Assembly: GCF_051014685.1 (NCBI RefSeq)
Contig: NW_027478968.1
Location: 1 to 64,000 of the forward strand
DNA length: 64,000 bases
Reading direction: 5' to 3'
Origin: Ptiloglossa arizonensis
Taxonomy: Eukaryota; Arthropoda; Insecta; Hymenoptera; Colletidae
Shown here: piece after piece, positions 11,901 to 25,639 of the stretch
Position numbering within the stretch: the first letter of the stretch is position 1
How the letters are laid out: every line of letters begins with the position of its first letter
Notes under the pieces: generated by a model
Seen by the model: the letters and a program-made list of their open reading frames with translations, nothing else
What the model was told of the DNA's origin: nothing
Databases searched by the model: none
Made by a program: the position numbers and the translations under genes

Positions 11901-13474
11901 GGGCTAGTTTCTACTTTCAGATGCAACAGAAACTTTGCGGATTGGTTAATCCGTTCGCGAGATATGGCAGTTTTGAGGTAAGAATCGCTTGAGAAACTCC
12001 AAATTTTCGCAGTTCTGATGCTCGAAACGAATAACTAGAACGGCCTAGGGGAAAACTACTCATACCGTTGTAATGGGGCGAGTTTCTACTTTCAGATGCA
12101 ACAGAAACTTTGCGGATTGGTCAATCCGTTCGCGAGATATGGCAGTTTTGAGGTAAGAAACGATTGAGAAACTCCAAATTTTCGCAGTTCTGATGCTCGA
12201 AACGAATAACCAGAACGGCCTAGGGGAAAACTACTCATACCGTTGTAATGGGGCTAGTTTCTACTTTCGGATGCAACAGAAACTTTGCGGATTGGTCAAT
12301 CCGTTCGCGAGATATGGCAGTTTTGAGGTAAGAAACGCTTGAAAAACTCCAAATTTTCGCAGTTCTGATGCTCGAAACGAATAACCAAAACGGCCTAGGG
12401 GAAAACTACTCACGCAGTTGTAATGGGGCTAGTTTCTACTTTCAGATGCAACAGAAACTTTGCGGATTGGTCAATCCGTTCGCGAGTAATGGCAGTTTTG
12501 AGGTAAGAAACGCTTGAGAAACTCCAAATTTTCGCAGTTCTGATGCTCGAAACGAATAACTAGAACGGCCTAGGGGAAAACTACTCATACCGTTGTAATG
12601 GGGCTAGTTTCTACTTTCAGATGCAACAGAAACTTTGCGGATTGGTCAATCCGTTCGCGAGATATGGCAGTTTTGAGGTAAGAAACGCTTGAGAAACTCC
12701 AAATTTTCGCAGTTCTGATGCTCGAAACGAATAACTAGAACGGCCTAGGGGAAAACTACTCATACCGTTGTAATGGGGCGAGTTTCTACTTTCAGATGCA
12801 ACAGAAACTTTGCGGATTGGTTAATCCGTTCGCGAGATATGGCAGTTTTGAGGTAAGAAACGCTTGAGAAACTCCAAATTTTCGCAGTTCTGATGCTCGA
12901 AACGAATAACTAGAACGGCCTAGGGGAAAACTACTCATACCGTTGTAATGGGGCGAGTTTCTACTTTCAGATGCAACAGAAACTTTGCGGATTGGTCAAT
13001 CCGTTCGCGAGATATGGCAGTTTTGAGGTAAGAAACGCTTGAGAAACTCCAAATTTTCGCAGTTCTGATGCTCGAAACGAATAACCAAAACGGCCTAGGG
13101 GAAAACTACTCATACAGTTGTAATGGGGCTAGTTTCTACCTTCAGATGCAACAGAAACTTTGCGGATTGGTCAATCCGTTCGCGAGTAATGGCAGTTTTG
13201 AGGTAAGAAACGCTTGAGAAACTCCAAATTTTCGCAGTTCTGATGCTCGAAACGAATAACTAAAACGGCCTAGGGGAAAACTACTCATACCGTTGTAATG
13301 GGGCGAATTTCTACTTTCAGATGCAACAGAAACTTTGCGGATTGGTCAATCCGTTCGCGAGATATGGCAGTTTTGAGGTAAGAAACGCTTGAGAAACTCC
13401 AAATTTTCGCAGTTCTGATGCTCGAAACGAATAACTATAACGGCCTAGGGGAAAACTACTCATACCGTTGTAAT
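5425..13474 (+). repeat. 23-mer higher-order duplication (4025 bp x 2)
   Basis: The blocks at about 5425-9449 and 9450-13474 match unit for unit at an offset of exactly 4025 bp. Rare markers recur: CGTTTTAATG (7691, 11716), AAGTTTGCAG in the same units, GTAAGAATCG (near 7953 and 11978), CACGCAGTTG (8386, 12411), CTACCTTCAG (9111, 13136) and ACTATAACGG (near 9409 and 13434). I noticed only two differences: TTTTAG near 7017 and ACTGATACC near 8210, both private to copy 1. By eye the copies are therefore well above 99.9 percent identical. The next units (13475 to about 13990) restart the pattern but join the arrangement seen at 11375-11890, so a third copy is truncated or rearranged. Confidence 0.88.
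6125..7524 (+). repeat. 4-mer tandem duplication (700 bp x 2)
   Basis: Units at 6125-6824 repeat at 6825-7524. The order is a CGAG unit with GAAAAACTCC and CCAAAAC, a GAGTAATGG unit, a CGAG/CCAAAAC unit and a GATATAAG unit. GAGTAATGG falls at 6361 and 7061. The second copy carries a private TTTTAG in place of TTTCAG near 7017. Because this pair lies inside the 4025-bp block, it was itself copied to about 10150-11549. Confidence 0.82.
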
Positions 13475-14174
13475 GGGGCTAGTTTCTACTTTCAGATGCA
13501 ACAGAAACTTTGCGGATTGGTCAATCCGTTCGCGAGATATGGCAGTTTTGATATAAGAAACGCTTGAGAAACTCCAAATTTTCGCAGTTCTGATGCTCGA
13601 AACGAATAACTAGAACGGCCTAGGGGAAAACTACTCATACCGTTGTAATGGGGCGAGTTTCTACTTTCAGATGCAACAGAAACTTTGCGAATTGGTCAAT
13701 CCGTTCGCGAGATATGGCAGTTTTGAGGTAAGAAACGCTTGAGAAACTCCAAATTTTCGCAGTTCTGATGCTCGAAACGAATAACTAGAACGGCCTAGGG
13801 GAAAACTACTCATACCGTTTTAATGGGGCTAGTTTCTACTTTCAGATGCAACAGAAACTTTGCAGATTGGTCAATCCGTTCGCGAGATATGGCAGTTTTG
13901 AGGTAAGAAACGCTTGAAAAACTCCAAATTTTCGCAGTTCTGATGCTCGAAACGAATAACCAAAACGGCCTAGGGGAAAACTACTCATACAGTTGTAATG
14001 GGGCTAGTTTCTACCTTCAGATGCAACAGAAACTTTGCGGATTGGTCAATCCGTTCGCGAGTAATGGCAGTTTTGAGGTAAGAAACGCTTGAGAAACTCC
14101 AAATTTTCGCAGTTCTGATGCTCGAAACGAATAACCAAAACGGCCTAGGGGAAAACTACTCATACCGTTGTAAT

Positions 14175-17100
14175 GGGGCTAGTTTCTACTTTCAGATGCA
14201 ACAGAAACTTTGCGGATTGGTCAATCCGTTCGCGAGTAATGGCAGTTTTGAGGTAAGAAACGCTTGAGAAACTCCAAATTTTCGCAGTTCTGATGCTCGA
14301 AACGAATAACTAGAACGGCCTAGGGGAAAACTACTCATACCGTTGTAATGGGGCTAGTTTCTACTTTCAGATGCAACAGAAACTTTGCGGATTGGTCAAT
14401 CCGTTCGCGAGATATGGCAGTTTCGAGGTAAGAAACGCTTGAAAAACTCCAAATTTTCGCAGTTCTGATGCTCGAAACGAATAAGCAAAACGGCCTAGGG
14501 GAAAACTACTCATACCGTTGTAATGGAGCTAGTTTCTACTTTCAGATGCAACAGAAACTTTGCGGATTGGTCAATCCGTTCGCGAGATATGGCAGTTTTG
14601 ATATAAGAAACGCTTGAGAAACTCCAAATTTTCGCAGTTCTGATGCTCGAAACGAATAACTAGAACGGCCTAGCGGAAAACTACTCATACCGTTGTAATG
14701 GGGCGAGTTTCTACTTTCAGATGCAACAGAAACTTTGCGAATTGGTCAATCCGTTCGCGAGATATGGCAGTTTTGAGGTAAGAAACGCTTGAGAAACTCC
14801 AAATTTTCGCAGTTCTGATGCTCGAAACGAATAACTAGAACGGCCTAGGGGAAAACTACTCATACCGTTGTAATGGGGCTAGTTTCTACTTTCAGATGCA
14901 ACAGAAACTTTGCGGATTGGTTAATCCGTTCGCGAGATATGGCAGTTTTGAGGTAAGAAACGCTTGAGACACTCCAAATTTTCGCAGTTCTGATGCTCGA
15001 AACGAATAACTAGAACGGCCTAGGGGAAAACTACTCATACCGTTGTAATGGGGCGAGTTTCTACTTTCAGATGCAACAGAAACTTTGCGGATTGGTCAAT
15101 CCGTTCGCGAGATATGGCAGTTTTGATGTAAGAAACGCTTGAAAAACTCCAAATTTTCGCAGTTCTGATGCTCGAAACGAATAACCAAAACGGCCTAGGG
15201 GAAAACTACTCATACCGTTGTAATGGGGCTAGTTTCTACTTTCAGATGCAACAGAAACTTTGCGGATTGGTTAATCCGTTCGCGAGATATGGCAGTTTTG
15301 AGGTAAGAAACGCTTGAAAAACTCAAAATTTTCGCAGTTCTGATGCTCGAAACGAATAACTAGAACGGCCTAGGGGAAAACTACTCATACCGTTGTAATG
15401 GGGCGAGTTTCTACTTTCAGATGCAACAGAAACTTTGCGGATTGGTCAATCCGTTCGCGAGATATGGCAGTTTTGAGGTAAGAAACGCTTGAAAAACTCC
15501 AAATTTTCGCAGTTCTGATGCTCGAAACGAATAACCAAAACGGCCTAGGGGAAAACTACTCATACCGTTGTAATGGGGCTAGTTTCTACTTTCAGATGCA
15601 ACAGAAACTTTGCGGATTGGTCAATCCGTTCGCGAGTAATGGCAGTTTTGAGGTAAGAAACGCTTGAGAAACTCCAAATTTTCGCAGTTCTGATGCTCGA
15701 AACGAATAACTAGAACGGCCTAGGGGAAAACTACTCATACCGTTGTAATGGGGCTAGTTTCTACTTTCAGATGCAACAGAAACTTTGCGGATTGGTCAAT
15801 CCGTTCGCGAGATATGGCAGTTTTGAGGTAAGAAACGCTTGAAAAACTCCAAATTTTCGCAGTTCTGATGCTCGAAACGAATAACCAAAACGGCCTAGGG
15901 GAAAACTACTCATACCGTTGTAATGGGGCTAGTTTCTACTTTCAGATGCAACAGAAACTTTGCGGATTGGTCAATCCGTTCGCGAGTAATGGCAGTTTTG
16001 AGGTAAGAAACGCTTGAGAAACTCCAAATTTTCGCAGTTCTGATGCTCGAAACGAATAACTAGAACGGCCTAGGGGAAGACTACTCATACCGTTGTAATG
16101 GGGCTAGTTTCTACTTTCAGATGCCACAGAAACTTTGCGGATTGGTCAATCCGTTCGCGAGATATGGCAGTTTTGAGGTAAGAAACGCTTGAGAAACTCC
16201 AAATTTTCGCAGTTCTGATGCTCGAAACGAATAACTAGAACGGCCTAGGGGAAAACTACTCATACCGTTGTAATGGGGCGAGTTTCTACTTTCAGATGCA
16301 ACAGAAACTTTGCGGATTGGTCAATCCGTTCGCGAGATATGGCAGTTTTGAGGTAAGAAACGCTTGAGAAACTCCAAATTTTCGCAGTTCTGATGCTCGA
16401 AACGAATAACCAAAACGGCCTAGGGGAAAACTACTCATACCGTTGTAATGGGGCTAGTTTCTACTTTCAGATGCAACAGAAACTTTGCGGATTGGTCAAT
16501 CCGTTCGCGAGATATGGCAGTTTTGATATAAGAAACGCTTGAGAAACTCCAAATTTTCGCAGTTCTGATGCTCGAAACGAATAACTAAAACGGCCTAGGG
16601 GAAAACTACTCATACCGTTGTAATGGGGCGAATTTCTACTTTCAGATGCAACAGAAACTTTGCGGATTGGTCAATCCGTTCGCGAGATATGGCAGTTTTG
16701 AGGTAAGAAACGCTTGAGAAACTCCAAATTTTCGCAGTTCTGATGCTCGAAACGAATAACTAGAACGGCCTAGGGGAAAACTACTCATACCGTTGTAATG
16801 GGGCTAGTTTCTACTTTCAGATGCAACAGAAACTTTGCGGATTGGTCAATCCGTTCGCGAGATATGGCAGTTTTGAGGTAAGAAACGCTTGAGAAACTCC
16901 AAATTTTCGCAGTTCTGATGCTCGAAACGAATAACTAGAACGGCCTAGGGGAAAACTACTCATACCGTTGTAATGGGGCTAGTTTCTACTTTCAGATGCA
17001 ACAGAAACTTTGCGGATTGGTCAATCCGTTCGCGAGATATGGCAGTTTTGAGGTAAGAAACGCTTGAAAAACTCCAAATTTTCGCAGTTCTGATGCTCGA

Positions 17101-19074
17101 AACGAATAACTAAAACGGCCTAGGGGAAAACTACTCATACTGTTGTAATGGGGCTAGTTTCTACTTTCAGATGCAACAGAAACTTTGCGGATTGGTCAAT
17201 CCGTTCGCGAGATATGGCAGTTTTGAGGTAAGAAACGCTTGAGAAACTCCAAATTTTCGCAGTTCTGATGCTCGAAACGAATAACTAGAACGGCCTAGGG
17301 AAAAACTACTCATACCGTTGTAATGGGGCTAGTTTCTACTTTCAGATGCAACAGAAACTTTGCTGATTGGTCAATCCGTTCGCGAGATATGGCAGTTTTG
17401 AGGTAAGAAACGCTTGAAAAACTCCAAATTTTTGCAGTTCTGATGCTCGAAACGAATAACTAAAACGGCCTAGGGGAAAACTACTCATACCGTTGTAATG
17501 GGGCGAATTTCTACTTTCAGATGCAACAGAAACTTTGCGGATTGGTCAATCCGTTCGCGAGATATGGCAGTTTTGAGGTAAGAAACGCTTGAGAAACTCC
17601 AAATTTTCGCAGTTCTGATGCTCGAAACGAATAACTAAAACGGCCTAGGGGAAAACTACTCATACCGTTGTAATGGGGCGAATTTCTACTTTCAGATGCA
17701 ACAGAAACTTTGCGGATTGGTCAATCCGTTCGCGAGATATGGCAGTTTTGATATAAGAAACGCTTGAGAAACTCCAAATTTTCGCAGTTCTGATGCTCGA
17801 AACGAATAACTAGAACGGCCTAGGGGAAAACTACTCATACCGTTGTAATGGGGCGAGTTTCTACTTTCAGATGCAACAGAAACTTTGCGAATTGGTCAAT
17901 CCGTTCGCGAGATATGGCAGTTTTGAGGTAAGAAACGCTTGAGAAACTCCAAATTTTCGCAGTTCTGATGCTCGAAACGAATAACTAGAACGGCCTAGGG
18001 GAAAACTACTCATACCGTTGTAATGGGGCTAGTTTCTACTTTCAGATGCAACAGAAACTTTGCAGATTGGTCAATCCGTTCGCGAGATATGGCAGTTTTG
18101 AGGTAAGAAACGCTTGAAAAACTCCAAATTTTTGCAGTTCTGATGCTCGAAACGAATAACTAGAACGGCCTAGGGGAACACTACTCATACCGTTGTAATG
18201 GGGCTAGTTTCTACTTTCAGATGCAACAGAAACTTTGCAGATTGGTCAATCCGTTCGCGAGATATGGCAGTTTTGAGGTAAGAAACGCTTGAAAAACTCC
18301 AAATTTTCGCAGTTCTGATGCTCGAAACGAATAACCAAAACGGCCTAGGGGAAAACTACTCATACCGTTGTAATGGGGCTAGTTTCTACTTTCAGATGCA
18401 ACAGAAACTTTGCGGATTGGTCAATCCGTTCGCGAGTAATGGCAGTTTTGAGGTAAGAAACGCTTGAGAAACTCCAAATTTTCGCAGTTCTGATGCTCGA
18501 AACGAATAACTAGAACGGCCTAGGGGAAAACTACTCATACCGTTGTAATGGGGCTAGTTTCTACTTTCAGATGCAACAGAAACTTTGCGGATTGGTCAAT
18601 CCGTTCGCGAGATATGGCAGTTTCGAGGTAAGAAACGCTTGAAAAACTCCAAATTTTCGCAGTTCTGATGCTCGAAACGAATAAGCAAAACGGCCTAGGG
18701 GAAAACTACTCATACCGTTGTAATGGAGCTAGTTTCTACTTTCAGATGCAACAGAAACTTTGCGGATTGGTCAATCCGTTCGCGAGATATGGCAGTTTTG
18801 ATATAAGAAACGCTTGAGAAACTCCAAATTTTCGCAGTTCTGATGCTCGAAACGAATAACTAGAACGGCCTAGCGGAAAACTACTCATACCGTTGTAATG
18901 GGGCGAGTTTCTACTTTCAGATGCAACAGAAACTTTGCGAATTGGTCAATCCGTTCGCGAGATATGGCAGTTTTGAGGTAAGAAACGCTTGAGAAACTCC
19001 AAATTTTCGCAGTTCTGATGCTCGAAACGAATAACTAGAACGGCCTAGGGGAAAACTACTCATACCGTTGTAAT
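14175..19074 (+). repeat. Four-unit block repeated at 4200-bp offset
   Basis: Units at 14175-14874 recur at 18375-19074, 24 monomers away. Shared rare changes are CAGTTTCGAGG (14420, 18620), ATAAGCAAAACGG, AATGGAGCTAG, and CCTAGCGG (14670, 18870). The flanks do not match at this offset: CTACCTTCAG upstream of the first copy has no counterpart, and the following units differ. What survives is thus a remnant of a longer duplication, or a moved segment. The units between (14875-18374) are ordinary domain A monomers. Confidence 0.8.
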
Positions 19075-22000
19075 GGGGCGAATTTCTACTTTAAGATGCA
19101 ACAGAAACTTTGCGGATTGGTCAATCCGTTCGCGAGATATGGCAGTTTTGAGGTAAGAAACGCTTGAGAAACTCCAAATTTTCGCAGTTCTGATGCTCGA
19201 AACGAATAACTAAAACGGCCTAGGGGAAAACTACTCATACCGTTGTAATGGGGCGAATTTCTACTTTCAGATGCAACAGAAACTTTGCGGATTGGTCAAT
19301 CCGTTCGCGAGATATGGCAGTTTTGAGGTAAGAAACGCTTGAGAAACTCCAAATTTTCGCAGTTCTGATGCTCGAAACGAATAACTAGAACGGCCTAGGG
19401 GAAAACTACTCATACCGTTGTAATGGGGCGAGTTTCTACTTTCAGATGCAACAGAAACTTTGCGAATTGGTCAATCCGTTCGCGAGATATGGCAGTTTTG
19501 AGGTAAGAAACGCTTGAGAAACTCCAAATTTTCGCGGTTCTGATGCTCGAAACGAATAACTAGAACGGCCTAGGGGAAAACTACTCATACCGTTGTAATG
19601 GGGCTAGTTTCTACTTTCAGATGCATCAGAAACTTTGCAGATTGGTCAATCCGTTCGCGAGATATGGCAGTTTTGAGGTAAGAAACGCTTGAGAAACTCC
19701 AAATTTTCGCAGTTCTGATGCTCGAAACGAATAACTAGAACGGCCTAGGGGAAAACTACTCATACCGTTGTAATGGGGCGAGTTTCTACTTTCAGATGCA
19801 ACAGAAACTTTGCGGATTGGTTAATCCGTTCGCGAGATATGGCAGTTTTGAGGTAAGAAACGCTTGAGAAACTCCAAATTTTCGCAGTTCTGATGCTCGA
19901 AACGAATAACTAGAACGGCCTAGGGGAAAACTACTCATACCGTTGTAATGGGGCTAGTTTCTACTTTCAGATGCAACAGAAACTTTGCGGATTGGTCAAT
20001 CCGTTCGCGAGATATGGCAGTTTTGAGGTAAGAAAGGCTTGAGAAACTCCAAATTTTCGCAGTTCTGATGCTCGAAACGAATAACTAAAACGGCCTAGGG
20101 GAAAACTACTCATACTGTTGTAATGGGGCTAGTTTCTACTTTCAGATGCAACAGAAACTTTGCGGATTGGTCAATCCGTTCGCGAGATATGGCAGTTTTG
20201 AGGTAAGAAACGCTTGAGAAACTCCAAATTTTCGCAGTTCTGATGCTCGAAACGAATAACTAGAACGGCCTAGGGGAAAACTACTCATACCGTTGTAATG
20301 GGGCGAGTTTCTACTTTCAGATGCAACAGAAACTTTGCGGATTGGTTAATCCGTTCGCGAGATATGGCAGTTTTGAGGTAAGAAACGCTTGAGAAACTCC
20401 AAATTTTCGCAGTTCTGATGCTCGAAACGAATAACTAGAACGGCCTAGGGGAAAACTACTCATACCGTTGTAATGGGGCTAGTTTCTACTTTCAGATGCA
20501 ACAGAAACTTTGCGGATTGGTCAATCCGTTCGCGAGATATGGCAGTTTTGAGGTAAGAAAGGCTTGAGAAACTCCAAATTTTCGCAGTTCTGATGCTCGA
20601 AACGAATAACTAAAACGGCCTAGGGGAAAACTACTCATACTGTTGTAATGGGGCTAGTTTCTACTTTCAGATGCAACAGAAACTTTGCGGATTGGTCAAT
20701 CCGTTCGCGAGATATGGCAGTTTTGAGGTAAGAAACGCTTGAGAAACTCCAAATTTTCGCAGTTCTGATGCTCGAAACGAATAACTAGAACGGCCTAGGG
20801 GAAAACTACTCATACCGTTGTAATGGGGCTAGTTTCTACTTTCAGATGCAACAGAAACTTTGCTGATTGGTCAATCCGTTCGCGAGATATGGCAGTTTTG
20901 AGGTAAGAAACGCTTGAAAAACTCCAAATTTTTGCAGTTCTGATGCTCGAAACGAATAACTAAAACGGCCTAGGGGAAAACTACTCATACCGTTGTAATG
21001 GGGCGAATTTCTACTTTCAGATGCAACAGAAACTTTGCGGATTGGTCAATCCGTTCGCGAGATATGGCAGTTTTGAGGTAAGAAACGCTTGAGAAACTCC
21101 AAATTTTCGCAGTTCTGATGCTCGAAACGAATAACTAGAACGGCCTAGGGGAAAACTACTCATACCGTTGTAATGGGGCGAGTTTCTACTTTCAGATGCA
21201 ACAGAAACTTTGCGGATTGGTCAATCCGTTCGCGAGATATGGCAGTTTTGAGGTAAGAAACGATTGAGAAACTCCAAATTTTCGCAGTTCTGATGCTCGA
21301 AACGAATAACCAGAACGGCCTAGGGGAAAACTACTCATACCGTTGTAATGGGGCTAGTTTCTACTTTCAGATGCAACAGAAACTTTGCGGATTGGTCAAT
21401 CCGTTCGCGAGTAATGGCAGTTTTGAGGTAAGAAACGCTTGAGAAACTCCAAATTTTCGCAGTTCTGATGCTCGAAACGAATAACTAGAACGGCCTAGGG
21501 GAAAACTACTCATACCGTTGTAATGGGGCTAGTTTCTACTTTCAGATGCCACAGAAACTTTGCGGATTGGTCAATCCGTTCGCGAGATATGGCAGTTTTG
21601 AGGTAAGAAACGCTTGAGAAACTCCAAATTTTCGCAGTTCTGATGCTCGAAACGAATAACTAGAACGGCCTAGGGGAAAACTACTCATACCGTTGTAATG
21701 GGGCGAGTTTCTACTTTCAGATGCAACAGAAACTTTGCGGATTGGTCAATCCGTTCGCGAGATATGGCAGTTTTGAGGTAAGAAACGCTTGAGAAACTCC
21801 AAATTTTCGCAGTTCTGATGCTCGAAACGAATAACCAAAACGGCCTAGGGGAAAACTACTCATACCGTTGTAATGGGGCTAGTTTCTACTTTCAGATGCA
21901 ACAGAAACTTTGCGGATTGGTCAATCCGTTCGCGAGATATGGCAGTTTTGATATAAGAAACGCTTGAGAAACTCCAAATTTTCGCAGTTCTGATGCTCGA

Positions 22001-22924
22001 AACGAATAACTAAAACGGCCTAGGGGAAAACTACTCATACCGTTGTAATGGGGCGAATTTCTACTTTCAGATGCAACAGAAACTTTGCGGATTGGTCAAT
22101 CCGTTCGCGAGATATGGCAGTTTTGAGGTAAGAAACGCTTGAGAAACTCCAAATTTTCGCAGTTCTGATGCTCGAAACGAATAACTAGAACGGCCTAGGG
22201 GAAAACTACTCATACCGTTGTAATGGGGCTAGTTTCTACTTTCAGATGCAACAGAAACTTTGCGGATTGGTCAATCCGTTCGCGAGATATGGCAGTTTTG
22301 AGGTAAGAAACGCTTGAGAAACTCCAAATTTTCGCAGTTCTGATGCTCGAAACGAATAACTAGAACGGCCTAGGGGAAAACTACTCATACCGTTGTAATG
22401 GGGCTAGTTTCTACTTTCAGATGCAACAGAAACTTTGCGGATTGGTCAATCCGTTCGCGAGATATGGCAGTTTTGAGGTAAGAAACGCTTGAAAAACTCC
22501 AAATTTTCGCAGTTCTGATGCTCGAAACGAATAACTAAAACGGCCTAGGGGAAAACTACTCATACTGTTGTAATGGGGCTAGTTTCTACTTTCAGATGCA
22601 ACAGAAACTTTGCGGATTGGTCAATCCGTTCGCGAGATATGGCAGTTTTGAGGTAAGAAACGCTTGAGAAACTCCAAATTTTCGCAGTTCTGATGCTCGA
22701 AACGAATAACTAGAACGGCCTAGGGAAAAACTACTCATACCGTTGTAATGGGGCTAGTTTCTACTTTCAGATGCAACAGAAACTTTGCTGATTGGTCAAT
22801 CCGTTCGCGAGATATGGCAGTTTTGAGGTAAGAAACGCTTGAAAAACTCCAAATTTTTGCAGTTCTGATGCTCGAAACGAATAACTAAAACGGCCTAGGG
22901 GAAAACTACTCATACCGTTGTAAT
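16100..22924 (+). repeat. Eight-unit block repeated at 5425-bp offset
   Basis: Units at about 16100-17499 recur at 21525-22924, an offset of 31 monomers. Markers are ATGCCACAG (16121, 21546), CTAAAACGG followed by CATACTGTTG, the unusual CCTAGGGAAAAA (17296, 22721), and GCTGATTGG followed by AAATTTTTGC. In the final unit TTTCAG in the first copy is TTTAAG in the second. ATGCCACAG occurs again at 25396 because the second block was later copied with the 22-mer. Confidence 0.8.
19775..20824 (+). repeat. 3-mer tandem duplication (525 bp x 2)
   Basis: Three units (a GGTTAAT unit, a GTAAGAAAGGC/CATACTG unit and a plain unit) at 19775-20299 repeat at 20300-20824. The pair was carried into the next 22-mer copy at 23625-24674. 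In copy 3 only one set is present (from about 28369), showing contraction or an unexpanded state. Confidence 0.8.
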
Positions 22925-25639
22925 GGGGCGAATTTCTACTTTAAGATGCAACAGAAACTTTGCGGATTGGTCAATCCGTTCGCGAGATATGGCAGTTTTG
23001 AGGTAAGAAACGCTTGAGAAACTCCAAATTTTCGCAGTTCTGATGCTCGAAACGAATAACTAAAACGGCCTAGGGGAAAACTACTCATACCGTTGTAATG
23101 GGGCGAATTTCTACTTTCAGATGCAACAGAAACTTTGCGGATTGGTCAATCCGTTCGCGAGATATGGCAGTTTTGAGGTAAGAAACGCTTGAGAAACTCC
23201 AAATTTTCGCAGTTCTGATGCTCGAAACGAATAACTAGAACGGCCTAGGGGAAAACTACTCATACCGTTGTAATGGGGCGAGTTTCTACTTTCAGATGCA
23301 ACAGAAACTTTGCGAATTGGTCAATCCGTTCGCGAGATATGGCAGTTTTGAGGTAAGAAACGCTTGAGAAACTCCAAATTTTCGCGGTTCTGATGCTCGA
23401 AACGAATAACTAGAACGGCCTAGGGGAAAACTACTCATACCGTTGTAATGGGGCTAGTTTCTACTTTCAGATGCATCAGAAACTTTGCAGATTGGTCAAT
23501 CCGTTCGCGAGATATGGCAGTTTTGAGGTAAGAAACGCTTGAGAAACTCCAAATTTTCGCAGTTCTGATGCTCGAAACGAATAACTAGAACGGCCTAGGG
23601 GAAAACTACTCATACCGTTGTAATGGGGCGAGTTTCTACTTTCAGATGCAACAGAAACTTTGCGGATTGGTTAATCCGTTCGCGAGATATGGCAGTTTTG
23701 AGGTAAGAAACGCTTGAGAAACTCCAAATTTTCGCAGTTCTGATGCTCGAAACGAATAACTAGAACGGCCTAGGGGAAAACTACTCATACCGTTGTAATG
23801 GGGCTAGTTTCTACTTTCAGATGCAACAGAAACTTTGCGGATTGGTCAATCCGTTCGCGAGATATGGCAGTTTTGAGGTAAGAAAGGCTTGAGAAACTCC
23901 AAATTTTCGCAGTTCTGATGCTCGAAACGAATAACTAAAACGGCCTAGGGGAAAACTACTCATACTGTTGTAATGGGGCTAGTTTCTACTTTCAGATGCA
24001 ACAGAAACTTTGCGGATTGGTCAATCCGTTCGCGAGATATGGCAGTTTTGAGGTAAGAAACGCTTGAGAAACTCCAAATTTTCGCAGTTCTGATGCTCGA
24101 AACGAATAACTAGAACGGCCTAGGGGAAAACTACTCATACCGTTGTAATGGGGCGAGTTTCTACTTTCAGATGCAACAGAAACTTTGCGGATTGGTTAAT
24201 CCGTTCGCGAGATATGGCAGTTTTGAGGTAAGAAACGCTTGAGAAACTCCAAATTTTCGCAGTTCTGATGCTCGAAACGAATAACTAGAACGGCCTAGGG
24301 GAAAACTACTCATACCGTTGTAATGGGGCTAGTTTCTACTTTCAGATGCAACAGAAACTTTGCGGATTGGTCAATCCGTTCGCGAGATATGGCAGTTTTG
24401 AGGTAAGAAAGGCTTGAGAAACTCCAAATTTTCGCAGTTCTGATGCTCGAAACGAATAACTAAAACGGCCTAGGGGAAAACTACTCATACTGTTGTAATG
24501 GGGCTAGTTTCTACTTTCAGATGCAACAGAAACTTTGCGGATTGGTCAATCCGTTCGCGAGATATGGCAGTTTTGAGGTAAGAAACGCTTGAGAAACTCC
24601 AAATTTTCGCAGTTCTGATGCTCGAAACGAATAACTAGAACGGCCTAGGGGAAAACTACTCATACCGTTGTAATGGGGCTAGTTTCTACTTTCAGATGCA
24701 ACAGAAACTTTGCTGATTGGTCAATCCGTTCGCGAGATATGGCAGTTTTGAGGTAAGAAACGCTTGAAAAACTCCAAATTTTTGCAGTTCTGATGCTCGA
24801 AACGAATAACTAAAACGGCCTAGGGGAAAACTACTCATACCGTTGTAATGGGGCGAATTTCTACTTTCAGATGCAACAGAAACTTTGCGGATTGGTCAAT
24901 CCGTTCGCGAGATATGGCAGTTTTGAGGTAAGAAACGCTTGAGAAACTCCAAATTTTCGCAGTTCTGATGCTCGAAACGAATAACTAGAACGGCCTAGGG
25001 GAAAACTACTCATACCGTTGTAATGGGGCGAGTTTCTACTTTCAGATGCAACAGAAACTTTGCGGATTGGTCAATCCGTTCGCGAGATATGGCAGTTTTG
25101 AGGTAAGAAACGATTGAGAAACTCCAAATTTTCGCAGTTCTGATGCTCGAAACGAATAACCAGAACGGCCTAGGGGAAAACTACTCATACCGTTGTAATG
25201 GGGCTAGTTTCTACTTTCAGATGCAACAGAAACTTTGCGGATTGGTCAATCCGTTCGCGAGTAATGGCAGTTTTGAGGTAAGAAACGCTTGAGAAACTCC
25301 AAATTTTCGCAGTTCTGATGCTCGAAACGAATAACTAGAACGGCCTAGGGGAAAACTACTCATACCGTTGTAATGGGGCTAGTTTCTACTTTCAGATGCC
25401 ACAGAAACTTTGCGGATTGGTCAATCCGTTCGCGAGATATGGCAGTTTTGAGGTAAGAAACGCTTGAGAAACTCCAAATTTTCGCAGTTCTGATGCTCGA
25501 AACGAATAACTAGAACGGCCTAGGGGAAAACTACTCATACCGTTGTAATGGGGCGAGTTTCTACTTTCAGATGCAACAGAAACTTTGCGGATTGGTCAAT
25601 CCGTTCGCGAGATATGGCAGTTTTGAGGTAAGAAACGCT

